Shown here piece after piece: positions 13,501 through 24,700 of a stretch of 64,000 bases of DNA; position 1 is the stretch's first letter; every line of letters starts with the position of its first letter. The stretch spans positions 26,617,796-26,681,795 of the forward strand of contig OY747703.1 in the NCBI GenBank assembly GCA_963556495.2, read 5' to 3'. Under the pieces are notes generated by a model. That model saw only the letters and a list, made by a program, of their open reading frames with translations, was not told the origin of the DNA and made no database searches. A program made the translations under genes and the position numbers. Origin of the DNA: Valencia hispanica (Eukaryota; Chordata; Actinopteri; Cyprinodontiformes; Valenciidae).

Positions 13501-13836
13501 CTTATAAAATGCAGTCCTTTCGCCCTCTAGTGGACACATTAAAAATCGCAGCAACAAAGAGAAGCAAGTGGGCCAGCTGTGGTCATTCAAGTTTCTCAAG
13601 TATGCTGTTAATAAGTTAACAATAAAAGTTAAAAGTAAGACATCAATGGAAGCTAGCAGCTAGGCAAGTAATACCAAACATGAAAACACCCAACCGTTTT
13701 TTATACTCAACAACAAGGGCTATTGAAAAACCAAACCCGTCAGATCGTTACACCTACCCAGCAGGTGAATCTTACGCTGAAGCTCAACTTGCTGCTCCTG
13801 CAGTGACGGTTTCACATGTTGAGCCTCAGATAACAT
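4304..13836 (-). CDS. odad3: Outer dynein arm docking complex subunit 3 (ODAD3/CCDC151), complete, 13 exons
   Basis: Coiled-coil protein that helps dock outer dynein arms on doublet microtubules of motile cilia (family knowledge). Coding exons in gene order: 13758-13836, 13414-13526, 12150-12176, 11817-12008, 11183-11284, 8836-8961, 8474-8596, 8068-8217, 7825-7985, 7538-7694, 7302-7451, 4553-4640, 4304-4413. All junctions are GT-AG and phases agree, giving 525 residues and a TGA stop; mammalian proteins are somewhat longer. Family landmarks seen: RTAFYKRSQ near residue 31, LNALNHTT near 88, RALENRLDKFQFKC near 140, an EDIKYSGEA block near 346, VEHLAGKLQHI near 398, and a basic C-terminus ending KKPWKK. 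Heptad-rich Glu/Lys/Leu composition runs through most of the chain. Exon 3 is a 27-nt microexon. The 5' flank holds duplicated X-boxes; the 3' flank abuts a Tc1 remnant. The start is the first ATG in exon 1, followed by LSEAQHVKP. Confidence 0.95.
4452..4534. repeat. (TG)n microsatellite in the last intron of odad3
   Basis: TG repeat with occasional CG interruptions. It fills 83 of the 139 nt of the intron between exons 12 and 13, starting 17 nt inside the exon 12 donor (4551-4552). On the transcript it reads (CA)n. Confidence 0.97.
4883..5272. mobile_element. hAT-like non-autonomous element with 8-bp target duplication
   Basis: Starts CTAGGGCTGGGCAATAT and ends ATATCGCCCACTAAT, imperfect inverted termini of the common fish GGGCTGGGCRATAT family. 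It is flanked by ACCTGTAC on the left and ACCTGCAC on the right, 7 of 8 identical, as expected for hAT. It lies in odad3 intron 11 and has no coding capacity. Confidence 0.7.
5425..5668 (+). repeat. SINE-like dispersed repeat
   Basis: Contains GCACAGTGGCGCAGTTGG and GGTACTCCAGCTTCCTTCC followed by CCTGCGATGGACTGGTGATC and GGTGTACCCCGCCTCTC. These are parts of a very common fish repeat whose head resembles a tRNA-derived promoter (A-box-like). The expected B box is deleted. Open frames across it are not genes. Confidence 0.6.
5935..6786. mobile_element. TTAA-flanked non-autonomous DNA element, copy A (AGGGGACATAT family)
   Basis: Left end AGGGGACATATTGTAC is preceded by TTAT (a mutated TTAA). 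Right end CATATGTCCCCT is followed by TTAA. The internal phrases CTCTATAAACACTCCA, TTGAAAAAGTG, CCTAGCAACAAG and GTGACAGAGCC recur in copy B at 29400-30192. TTAA duplications and ends starting AG suggest a Kolobok- or piggyBac-type family. No transposase. Lies in odad3 intron 11. Confidence 0.7.
8997..10655. other. Part of odad3 intron 5, no recognised feature
   Basis: AT-rich intronic sequence. Exons 5 and 6 join in phase and match the family without a gap, so no exon is expected here. No repeat was recognised before about 10660. Confidence 0.5.
10660..10995 (+). mobile_element. Tc1-like transposon fragment
   Basis: Phrases typical of a Tc1 transposase reading forward: AACTGCAGACCTCACTTGCC, GTTAAGGTCAGTGTTCA and CCCAAGACTTTTG followed by AAAATATTTGAAC. 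Truncated at both ends, in odad3 intron 5. Confidence 0.6.
11530..11640. repeat. Fragment of a hAT-like repeat (TATCGGCC type)
   Basis: Contains TATATCGGCCGATGAAG and AATATCGGCCTGATATATCG, phrases shared with common fish hAT-like elements. Too eroded to define ends. Confidence 0.4.
12150..12176 (-). CDS. odad3: odad3 microexon 3 (27 nt)
   Basis: A 27-nt exon encoding VDEHNPSKG. It lies between an acceptor with a T-rich tract ending TTCAAATTAG and the donor GGG|GTGAGT. It starts and ends in phase 0, so skipping it would keep the frame. The homologous segment in other ODAD3 proteins is longer, so this part of the chain appears shortened here. Existence is inferred from splice signals and the DE dipeptide expected at this position. 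Confidence 0.65.
12246..13280 (+). mobile_element. Tc1-like transposon remnant filling odad3 intron 2
   Basis: Inverted ends can be seen: TATCCATACCTCTTAAACC with GTTACAACCACA on the left, and TTTGTGGTTGTAACATGAC with CAAGGGGCATGAAGG on the right. Between them are broken transposase phrases such as CATTCTAACACATGAATATG and CAGCATGAGGCTGCTGCCAC. No open frame survives. Confidence 0.75.
13300..13366. repeat. (CAAATAAA)-like simple repeat
   Basis: Runs of AACAAATAAAC and close variants between the Tc1 remnant and odad3 exon 2. Confidence 0.8.
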
Positions 13837-13892
13837 TTTCCCGCTGTTGTTAAACCCAGTTAGCGCAAACAGTGCGAGTTTACTGCGCTCGA

Positions 13893-13994
13893 CCCGGCTT
13901 CAGTGGGCCACAGTGTTGCTTAGCAACGTGTAAACAAAACTATGCCCGGCTTCAGTGGGCCAGTGTTGCTTAGCAACGTGTAAAAAAAAGTAAG
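13893..13994 (-). promoter_or_regulatory. Tandemly duplicated RFX X-box / forkhead module upstream of odad3
   Basis: Two adjacent copies of an approximately 51-bp unit beginning CCCGGCTTCAGTGGGCC lie at 13893-13944 and 13945-13994. Each contains the perfect 13-bp palindrome GTTGCTTAGCAAC (13915-13927 and 13965-13977), which fits the X-box consensus bound by RFX factors. The first copy is followed by GTAAACA (13930-13936), a forkhead core of the kind bound by FOXJ1; the second copy has GTAAAAA there. The module starts about 57 bp upstream of the odad3 ATG. RFX and FOXJ1 are established activators of motile-cilium genes, so this is the likely core promoter of odad3. A palindromic X-box has no orientation. 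Confidence 0.8.
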
Positions 13995-15602
13995 CCCGTG
14001 TTTACCTCGGAGGTTGGAGCAGGGGCCTGTCCCATGAAGGTGGCTCAACAAACTCGGGGTTACAGGATTGGGTTTGAACCTGAACGCAGGTTATTAGAGT
14101 AGATTTTGGGATTTGCAGTGGTCAGGCTTAGTGCGATAATATATTTCTGAGCATAGAAACAAACAAGTGTTGTCTAAATGTTTTTGTCACGATGGCCAAA
14201 ATTATAGCTGAAACCCACGAGCCAAGAAAAAAAAAACATTTTGATTATGGAAAACACAATTTTATGGTGTTTTTTTGTTTTTGTTTGAGCTGTTCATGAT
14301 AAACTAAATAGGAAACTGTTTTTGAAACAAAGTTACATTGCTGCAGTAAAGGAATAAATAAACGCTCGTAGAACCAAACTATCGGCTAGAAAAGGTGTGT
14401 CCGTATGTCCACTGTTTTCTAATTTCCTGTAGAATTATTTTTGCGCAGCAAAAATAACAAGACATGAATCATTTTTATTTTGAAGCACTTTATGTATTTA
14501 GCCAATTTTAAAGAATGGGTGCCCAAGATGGAAATAAACATAGCTTGTTAATATTGGCCCAGTTTTATTTATTGGACCAATACCGATATGATAAAAAGAA
14601 GACTAATATTGACAAATACTGATGTTTTTGCCGATATAGTGCATCCCTACTATTTACTATGACGCTTTGTTAAAGTAGAGATAATAAGATAAATGAGTCA
14701 TGAAAATGTATTGACAACACATTTTTAATCATGTCCTTTTTCGTTTTCCATTTTAAAAGACTAGTGGAACCAAGCCAACATCCAATGAGCTGTACATTTA
14801 CAATCTCTCTGTAAAGGACTGGTCTACAAACATGACAGTTTATGTTTTAATAGGTTCTTGATGTAAACACTTTTCCATCCACATTTCTTTCCAACAAAAA
14901 CAATATTGTTTCACAATTTAATATTTTTTTCTCTGGTATAAAACAACAACAACAAAAAAACAACAACAACATATAATCTGGACAACTACTTAAAAGACTA
15001 GAAAATAATCATTTTCACCACATGTCTTACAAACTGGAGATCTTTCTCTTCCATTTCCAAAACTTATGATGAAAACAATCATTTATTATTAAAGACAATT
15101 TAAAGCTTATAGAAACTCAATGTTATCACAACAACATTGTTGCATAGTCAGTGAGGCATTAAAAACAGCAATTATAAAAAACAGTAGGTGTAAATCAAGC
15201 CCTTCGGGCATTTATAATCTCTTAACGGCTTTTCTAACACTTTGGTGAGATAATTTCATTGTATTTAGTTAAACATGTAAATCTAAAGTTTTCTCTACCT
15301 GACCTATAAAAGTGTCCACACTGATTGAATGTTGGAATAAAATTAACAGGAAAGTTTGAGTAAAACATGACATGATATATAAAACTAGCCCTTTCAGCAG
15401 TCTGTTGCCTTCAATTAGCAAAAGTAATTATATCCCAAACGTATGTACTTCAAGTTGCCAGCGTTGGGCAATTTCTAAACAGTATGGCGTTTTCAACATG
15501 ATAAAAAAAAAAGTCTCATATTTTACACCTAGACACAAAAATACTGTAGTACAGTAATTTATCTCTTCATTCATACAAACACACAGACCCACACACTAGG
15601 AT
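13995..15602. other. Intergenic/3' UTR stretch between odad3 and slc44a2
   Basis: The part just below 15603 should be 3' UTR of the short slc44a2 transcript. A hAT-like fragment ending CCGATATAGTGCATCCCTAC occupies about 14520-14650. An (AAC)n-like stretch lies at 14941-14971. No coding sequence recognised. Confidence 0.5.
15082..15087 (-). terminator. slc44a2: Possible poly(A) signal for the short slc44a2 transcript
   Basis: AATAAA on the minus strand about 515 nt beyond the stop codon at 15603, with a T-rich stretch after it. Other AT-rich hexamers occur nearby, so the exact site is uncertain. Confidence 0.3.
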
Positions 15603-15712
15603 TTAGTCAACAGACTTGGGTGACTCATTGGACTTTTTCATGAGACTGAGGAGATCTTGTGACATGAAGTAGGGCCTCTCGGTTGATCCATCGTTGCGTT
15701 CCAGGTCCTCCA
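15603..15712 (-). CDS. slc44a2: slc44a2 distal terminal exon (canonical short C-terminus)
   Basis: This exon supplies 35 residues and a TAA stop. It completes a Leu codon split across the junction with exon 19848-19932 and reads [16 protein letters not shown], then a short basic and Ser-rich end. That matches the usual CTL2 C-terminus in length. Its acceptor (TGTCACAG|TGGAGG) is conventional. A plausible poly(A) signal, AATAAA on the minus strand, lies at 15082-15087. Confidence 0.88.
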
Positions 15713-18700
15713 CTGTGACACAAAGAGATACAAGTTTAAAAAATAATCTCCTAACACTGATTTTATTTTAACTTACAGTTTTGGTCAGAAGTTAACATAC
15801 GCTCATCCTTCATTTGGGGCTTTCAATGTCATATTTGAGCCATTGTTTTAACTCAATGCATTTAGACAATCTTAACCTGGTGAAGTGGCTGAGTATCCGG
15901 ATGGGGGAAGGAAGGGGATTTATTGACTCTGAATAAGGCATTGTTGTTGGTGTCACAAAACCAGGTCTGAACTGACAGCACCTCAAACCTTGGAGTAAAT
16001 GGGCTACAGCAGCAGAATACAGCACCAGGTACCGTTCCTCGGCTGAGTTTTAACTTCAGCTGGGATGCTTAGATAATAAGATCAGAATTTGATCTGAACA
16101 ACATAAAAGCATATATTCATCCTGCCTCATAAGCATCGTTTAAACCCCGCAGCCTACGTTAGTGTTGTTGCTGAACATGTCCATTCCTTTATGACCACAA
16201 TGTACCCATCTTCTGATAGCAACTTCCAGCTGAACAATGCATCGTGTCACAAAGCTTGAATTATCTCAAACTGGTTTTATTGACAGGGCAGTGACTTCAC
16301 TGCAGTCCTGGTGGGTTCCACAGTCACCAGATCTCAATTCAATAGAGTAACTTTGGGATGTGGTAGATCGGGATATTTACATCATGGATGCGCAGCCAAC
16401 AAATATGCAGGAGCTATGATCCTATGAGGACACCTTCTTGAATCTATGCCATGAACAATAATAAAGGCAGCTCAGCAGGTGGGTTTAATCCTCTACTAGA
16501 AACAAAGTGTCTTGAAAAGAGAATTGAGAGCACACCTTTGAATTTACAGAGAATTGTTTTTACACAGGCTCTAAATATCATACAGAAAGGTTCAAAACTA
16601 TAAATATCCTATAAACCACAATTTAGGTAAATTTCCATTTGCAAGTTGAACCTTGACCACTCTCAACAAACTTCTCTACAATTCTGGTTGGATTTTTAGA
16701 CAGAATGGAAAGCAGAATTCATTTAAATTGGCTGGTTTCCTCTCACAGACCCATCATTTAGGTATAGTCCATAAATTCTTAATTTCAGCTTTGGGAAGGC
16801 CTTTCCAGCAGCTTAGTATTAGCCCCTTCTATCCATCCCAAAGCCTGTTTTGATATGTGTTTGGGTTAATTGTCCTGTTGGAACACCCAACTGAATCAAA
16901 CTAATTTCTAGCTGTTGATTTTAGGTGAAGTTGACGAATTAGGAAGTAGTCCTACTTTTCCATTATGCCAATGCCTTTTAAAATAAAAAAATAATTAATT
17001 AATCCACTTAATTAATTAGTTAAATAAATAAATTCAAACGAACTCAATAATTTTTCCAGCCACAATAATTTCCATTTGCATGCTTGTTTGTTTTTTCTCG
17101 TGTGTCTTCCTCTATCTACCTAAGAAACTGGTCGGAAAAGGCGCATATGGTCCCTCTATCTGCAGTGGCAGAGTAAAATGGGATCTTTTTTAATTCAAAC
17201 TGAGTGTTTTTGTTTGATTTTTTTGTTTACAAAACTCCTGATAGTTTTTCCTGTTTTTCTTATGTGAGCCAAGTGATTATTATTTTTTTTAGAGTTCATC
17301 CATTTTTTATTGCTTAGGTTGTTTTGTTAATTTATATTAGATATAAAAGAATGTATTCCAGTTGCAGTGGTAAACATTCTTTATAAAGGAAAGTTTATTG
17401 ATTGTTCAGAGGGTGGACATGTACTTTTAGTAGATTAGTTGAAAATGGTCTCAAAATGACCATAATATCGTTTATTGCAATAAATTCTGGGGCCATTTAT
17501 CGTCCAGCAAAATGTATTATCGTGATAGGCCTAATTATGTCCTCCTTTTTGAGTAATGCCTGGCATTTGCATGTGACTGGCAGTGAAACTGACCCTCAGC
17601 ATGATGCTGCCACTACCATATTTGACAGCTGATAGTGTTCTGGTAGTGTTGAAAGACTCTGCCAAACATTTGCTGGCTAATCTGTGGCCAACCGACAAAT
17701 GTAAATGTATTCTGCAAATTCTGCCAAACAGAGTGGTCAGGTATCAGGGCAGAATGGTGCCAGAAGCTTGTGGATGGCTACAAAAATTATTGCAGTTTAG
17801 CATGAATTGCAGTTGCAGACAAAGCACTGTCTGTATGTGAGCAAGTAAAAAAACAAAAAAAGAGGTAGTGGACATTTAGTTTCAAATAATTTATTTAGTC
17901 GCTCTATTTTCAAATGTTTCTCCAGAGATTTCAAAGACCTTTTCACAAACTACAACCACACAAAGTCCATAATGTATACATTTTGTATTCTGTTGGGGGA
18001 AGTCACAAATCAAAAATGACAATTAAACAATTAAATGGGCTTCTGTAAACTTGTTAGTCATCCCATTTGTAGACAAAGAAATTCACCTCTTCGTCTCAAA
18101 TCCAAAAACTCACCTGTTTCCAACCATTAAACCACCTCGGCCTTCCTATGTTTACCCATAACAGATCCACAACAATTAAATACGAGCATTTGTAATCAGG
18201 AATCACACCCAATAAATATGGAATGTCATCAGTGTTTTCAGTGAGGCAAAACAAAAATCAGCTTTCACAGCATGAGAGACGAGAAGAAGAAGTATAAAAG
18301 CTTCCAAACACCTAAGATGTTAGTTGCGAGCATTCAGATGGCCATGTTAATTTCATGCAGCACTTTAGATAGACAGAGAGATTCGGGGAAGGGAGAGAGC
18401 AAGGCAAGAGGAGGCTGTAAACAACTGGGAGGATGGGTCGGGTCCGAAGAGTCAGAGAGGTCATGATTTCTCATGGCCGGACAATCACAGCACTTAATGC
18501 CAGTCCAAAATACCAAGGCAAGTAGGTGGCGGTACAATATATGGACTCCCATCGTAGTGAGAGTCTCAACAAGACAAAAGCCTAAAGATACATAATAAAC
18601 AAACACACTAATGCTTATTTACAAGTTTTCACATCAACAGAAAAGGTCGAGTATTCATAGTGTATCAAATAATGTGAAAGTTTGGCATCAGCTGGTATTT

Positions 18701-21700
18701 CTGTAAACTGTGAAAGCGATTCACCGTTGATTGAGATGTTTGCTCTGACTGTAAACATGGTTCCGGTTCTGCAGTGCTTCCAGCAAATGGGACTGAGACA
18801 ACAAACACTGACAGTAATCAGGCACGGGTTCAGCACACACTATGTTTTACAGACCTTCACAATATAAAAACCAGCACTGTTCTAAAACCAACACAAAGTA
18901 ATGTGTGTGTTTTCGTCAAGCTACAGAGATGCACTGGGCTTTTGACCTCCTTCAGCCTTCGCTCTGAGCTGCCCTCTTCAGGTGGAACATCAGTTCTCTC
19001 ACACAGCAAAGCCGTACAACGTTTTAGCTTGGATGCTGTACATTTAACAGGTCCATATCACAAAGCTGAGGGACATAACTTTCATTCTTTATGCTTTATG
19101 AGGTCTAGCAAGCCTCCCTTGCTTTGCAGCATCTACTCCTGTGTTGCAGATGGAGGACTACCGTCCTTAGCCGGGTCTTTTTCTTCCTCCTTCTTCTCAC
19201 CAGTCTTCTCTTCCCCAGCTGCAGCTGACTCATCCCCTGGCTTTTCCTCTGATTTCACCTCCTGCTTTGCTGCAGCTTCCTTCACATCCGGCTCTTCTTT
19301 TTTCTCAGTGTTCTCTGCCTGAGTGACTTGTTGTTCCTCCTCCTTCTTCTCGTCCTCAGTCTTGGACACCAGAGGCTGCTTCTCCTCGTTTTCCTCCTTC
19401 AGCAAAGTCTCCTGTTTCAGCTGGACCTCCCCATCCTGCTGCTGGAGGGACGTTTCCTCCTCCACCTTTACCTCATCCACTTGTTTGGCAGCATCTGCCT
19501 GGTCGACGCCGTCACATTCATCCTCCACGCCGTCACATTCATCCTCCACCTTCCTAGACTTGGAGAGGATCTCGTGGAGCTCCGGATTCATGAAGTAAGG
19601 TCTCTCAGATGACCCGTCATTCCTTTCCAAGTCTTCGCCTTTTTTGCAGTGTGCGGGGGTGCATTGATTTGGAATGGGTTAATGGAAAAAGATGGGAAAA
19701 CGTAAAAGCAGAGGGAATGTATGAAAATGAGCGTGAAATTAACAGGAGACAAAAAGGAGAGAATTGAGAAACATGGCAGCAAGAAGGCAAAACAAGCAGC
19801 TTATCGATAACAAGAGACGATCTGGTTATCTTTGAAAAATGACTCACAGAAACACAGGAAGAGTGTGTCCACACACATGGCGTACACGCTGAAGAAGCCG
19901 TGGGCAATCAGGTACGATCCCACTACTACTGTCTATAAAGAGAAAAGCATGAATTATTAAAGAATTGCCTGAAAATTTGGATTATGTCTTTCTTAAGTAT
20001 AGCACTATTTACACTTATTTGCACCCCTGGTAAAGATATGTAATAAAGCCTTTAAATAAATTAATCTTTTATATCAATAGTCTAATTTCGAACTGAAAGT
20101 TACCTTAAAGCACCATTCAGTCGACCTGAGATCTGAAAAATCAAATTTTCTCCAGTCCATGAAATGCATCAAAACTAAGAACTTCTTTGGGATGTAAGTT
20201 GACGCACTTTTACTAGTTTTGTTCAAATCAGATAAAGGTTATGGGCATGTATTCTGAGGCATGAATTGGGATAATCTTTCTCCTTCACCTTTTATGTTTT
20301 CTAGTCCATAAGAACAAAAAACTGAATCAGTCAGAATTTGAGATGGCAGGTCAGACCTCGCAGAGAAACAGGAATAGGTATCAGCCAGGAACATCCAGAT
20401 AGCCGATGTTTTGTGTTTTCACAAATAGAGTAAAAGTTTACTAGATCTCAAAGCGTAATTGAAAGAATTTCTGTGCAGTGCATCAAGTTAAGGTTTAACC
20501 AGTCTTACGACTGCTGCTGTAAGGTGCTGTGTTTTTGATCTAATATGTAAATCTGAGTTAATATATTGTTATTGTTTTAGACGTAAAGTTCACCCTAAAG
20601 TTACACGCAGCTCCTCTTTCAGTGTTAAATGTCTCATGTACATTAACATCTTGTAAATAAATTATTGATTGCTTGCTAAACTGCATATTGTGCCTACTTG
20701 AGGTCTAATGAGGATGGATCACCTTCATGTTATGGTCTGGCCACCCCTAAACAGGTCATAACACCAGTCTAAAGAATTTAGAAAATGTAGATTTTGACCT
20801 AGAGATAGTAACATTTTGCCTACATTTCCTTAAAAAAAACTGTAAAATAGCCTTTACTAAAGCACCAAATCAGAAGCTGCAACTCAGAAAACAACTTTAG
20901 CAACCGAACAGTGCACAACACTGAGGTGCTCACTGAACATTACCAGGACATGTAAATAAGCAACAGGAAAACTTCACGGTTGTGCTGCTCCAGCTGTGAG
21001 CCTTGAAAAAACACCACAGTCAGGGGTGAAAAAACCTGCATTGGGAAATAATTGTTTTTAACTAAATCATTGTTGCAATACTTTTTGGTTCCCCTGCTGT
21101 CAGTACTTTGTGCAACCCACTTGGATTTTGCTCTTACAACAGCACTTTAAACATTTGACAAGGTTTTAGCATACAGAGAAACGGACCGTTGAGCATTTTG
21201 TTTTTCCTCTCTTCAGCTCATCTCACAGGTATATTGTAAGATATAGGTCTGGAAGTTGAGATGGCAATAAAAATGTGTTTGGTGGACCATTTCTGTCTCA
21301 GCATCTCCATACTGCATGTCTTAAATCATTATCCAGCTGACACATTTCCAGATTAATTGAAGAGGGCATCACATTATTTACATAAAATCTCAAAGTATTT
21401 TAAGGAGTTCATGATGCCACACATTCTAAACATAAAACATAACAGACCCTCCACCATGCATGTCCCCGAACAATTTGTTGGCATCTAGATAGCGATGGAA
21501 GGATGCTGCTCTTTGCTTTTTAGTCATTGTTCTGACTGTACATATGGGCAGGTTTAGGTGAAAAGCTATTTTTTTTGCGGCCATTTTCTGTCTAATGAAA
21601 ATCACAACACATCTGTCTTACTTGAATATTTTCTTGTTTCTCCAATTTTGAAGACTATCCACATGTCATATCTGTACCTCTGATTACTATTAAGAATTTC

Positions 21701-24700
21701 CTTAACTTGCTGTTCAACCTAAATATGTAAAGTATAAATAAAGTTTAAAAAAGCTGCTTTAGTTACATTTATTCTATAGGAATCGTTAGGAATACCAGTA
21801 AGTACTCTGATGATATAATAAAAACAACCATTTCCTAAAATATAGGATATATGTAGTCTAAGTTAAAGTTGGAGTTTTCTCCATTTCGCAGTGAGATTAT
21901 GCTACTTTAAGACAATACTAATTTATTCATTTTAAGCCTTTTTTCACATCTTCACCAAGGTGCCAAAAAGGGTGATGCAACTCTTCTTACCAGTATTGGC
22001 ACCCAGTAGTAGTTAAGTGATGGAGCAGCCTCTTCTATAGCTTTTATTCTTCCAGAGAAGAAGAAGAAAGAGAAAATCCCTACGCAGAGATAAAAGGGAA
22101 AAAAAATTATTTGAACTGTGTAAAAACCCAGGGATGTCTCCAGAGTGATTGCAACTATTAATAAAAAATTCCCTTACCCACAATGCCAACAATAAGGAGC
22201 TTCCCAAGAAACAGCAGGAAGTCAGTCACTTTATCTAAAACAGCCACCCTGCGTTAAAAAAGACAGTGTTTCCTTTGACAGTAATGTGATGTTGCTATAA
22301 TACTGAGGAAGAAATTATTATAATATGAATTTTAGTGAAGGAAAAACAAACCTGACAATGTTTCTCATGAGGAGGAAGAAGGCATCTCGAGCTGAAGTGC
22401 AGAAATTTTTCCCGTAGATTGCAATCTGGAGAAAAAGGAAAATAATCAGAAATGAACTTCCTGGAAAAAAGAGCCATCAGTCAGCAGCATCCAGTTACAG
22501 CAGCTCACCATGATGTAGGCGTTCCGGTTCAGGAATTTGATGCATTTCTCCAGACACCAGAAGCAGCACTTCAAACAGCTTAGCAGAAATTTAGCAAACT
22601 TATTTTGAGCACCTGGAGGACAGGAGGGGAAATGTTACAATGACACTTTAGGGCAAACAAGTATGTTCATGTGTATACATTTTCAGTTTATTTACAGTAG
22701 ACTATGTGCAGATGAGACCATGTGAGAGAGAAAATAAATGATGTGCATAATCACAGAAATATGGACCGTTTTGGGATGCACATATATGTTGGTCTTACAT
22801 GGATTAGACCCACTCGCAAAGAACAGCAACACAGTAACAGCTGATATTTACATTGCCAAAGTATTAATACCTCTTAAATCCTTCTACAGTTTGTCATGTT
22901 AGAATCACCACTATCAATACACGGTACTGGCATAGACAAACACAAAATGGATCTGAAAAGTGTGATGTATTTTGAATTCCATCTCCTTTACTTTGACACC
23001 CATAAATGGAATCCAGTGCCTAATCAGTAAATAGAGTCCACTTGTGTGTAATTTAATCTCAGAAAAAAATCTGTTCTGTGAAGGCCTCAGATGTTTGTTA
23101 GAGAACATTAGAGAACAAAAAGCATCACGAAGACCAAGGAACGCAGTAGATGGGTCAGGGAGAAAGTTGAAGAGATGTTAAAAGTGGAGTGAGACTATAA
23201 AACAAGATCCATATCTTTGAACATCTCACAGAGTTCTGTTCAATCCATCATCTAAAAATGAAGAGAATACCGCTACTTCACACCAATACCAAGAAGCGAC
23301 GTGTGGGAAAAAAAATAACACTGACTATTATCTGAGCACACAATCCATAGGCGTAACCGACGGACCCATGGATGGTGTAGGACACGCCCTCCCTCCGCAG
23401 TGTTTTCAGCCATTACAGCCATTTAACCCATTAAGCGGTAAGGTATTTTTCTGAGCCATCTTTAAATGCACCTTAAACGAACACATGCACAGGCATCCGT
23501 TGGATAACCGTAAGGTGCTGCTGAGCAGAGCAGAACCAGCAAAAGGCAAAAAACTGTAATGATGTTTTTTATCCAAGCAAGATGTAAGTTGAGTTATGCT
23601 AGGAGACAAGGTCTTCACAGGAAAGGAGACATTAGAACTTGCTGAGACAAAGAGATCCATCAATGGGAGAAACCAGGCAGGTTTTAAGACAGGGTTTACA
23701 CCGATATTTCAGAATTACTCAAAATATTTTTCTCTGTATTTTATTTGGTATCCCTCCAGGATCAGCCATCCTGAGCCTTCTTTTTCATTATTATTTAGAA
23801 TCTTTATCCATCTACTTTCACACCATATATCTTGTAGATAGTAGATCCAACAAAGTAGATGGCTGTGTATGTTCGTGTAATTTGCTTTATGTTAATCAGT
23901 TTGATAACCTGTAAAAAACTTGTATTCTGAGGAGGTGATCTGTCAGTATTGTGAGGTATTTATTGTTATTTTTTGGTTTACAAGCCAGTGCGCCAACTCC
24001 AACCTTCATTCTTTGACATGTAGCTGTTAAATCTTTCCAGATTGACACCAACAGTCAATTGAGAACGGCATTTGATCAGCATTGTACCTGCGGAGCAGAT
24101 GGCGCCCAAAACTATTAATCTTATTAATAGTAATAATGATAAATATTAACAGTATTTGAACCACTATTAATATTATTAATAACTAATTAATACTAAATAA
24201 CTAAATAACTAACTCATAATGCAACAGTGATTTAAATGGTTATTTAGCCACTAAAGTAAGGTGTGATTGAATGAGAGAGGATGATAAATCACTCAAAAAA
24301 CCTCTGAAAAATGTGTCCCCTTCATTTTTGAGATTATGGTTACATCCCTGACACCATCAAAACATGGTGGTGGTAACATAATGCTTAAGTTGACACAGGG
24401 AAGCTGGTCAGAGTTTGTGGAAAGGCTGATGGAGCTAAATACAGGGCATTTCGTGAAGAAAACCTGTTGAAGGCTTGAAAAGACAAGAAGATGGGTTGGA
24501 GGTTCACTTTCCAGCTGGACAATGGACCATCGGACTGTCAACAAAATCAGCATTGCACAAACTTTGAATATTCATGATTTATATTACTGTGTCCGGGCAT
24601 TCATGGGTAGTATTTTTATTACAACTTGCATTATTATGACTTGCAGCTGTGGATAACCGGGGTTACTGAAACCTGTTTTAGAACAATATTCCTAATGCAT

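Noticed and set aside
18774..19612. Plus-strand open frames up to 182 codons, Ser/Phe-rich
   Set aside because: They are the antisense of the acidic slc44a2 tail and its 3' UTR; purine-rich coding sequence yields such Ser/Leu/Phe shadows.
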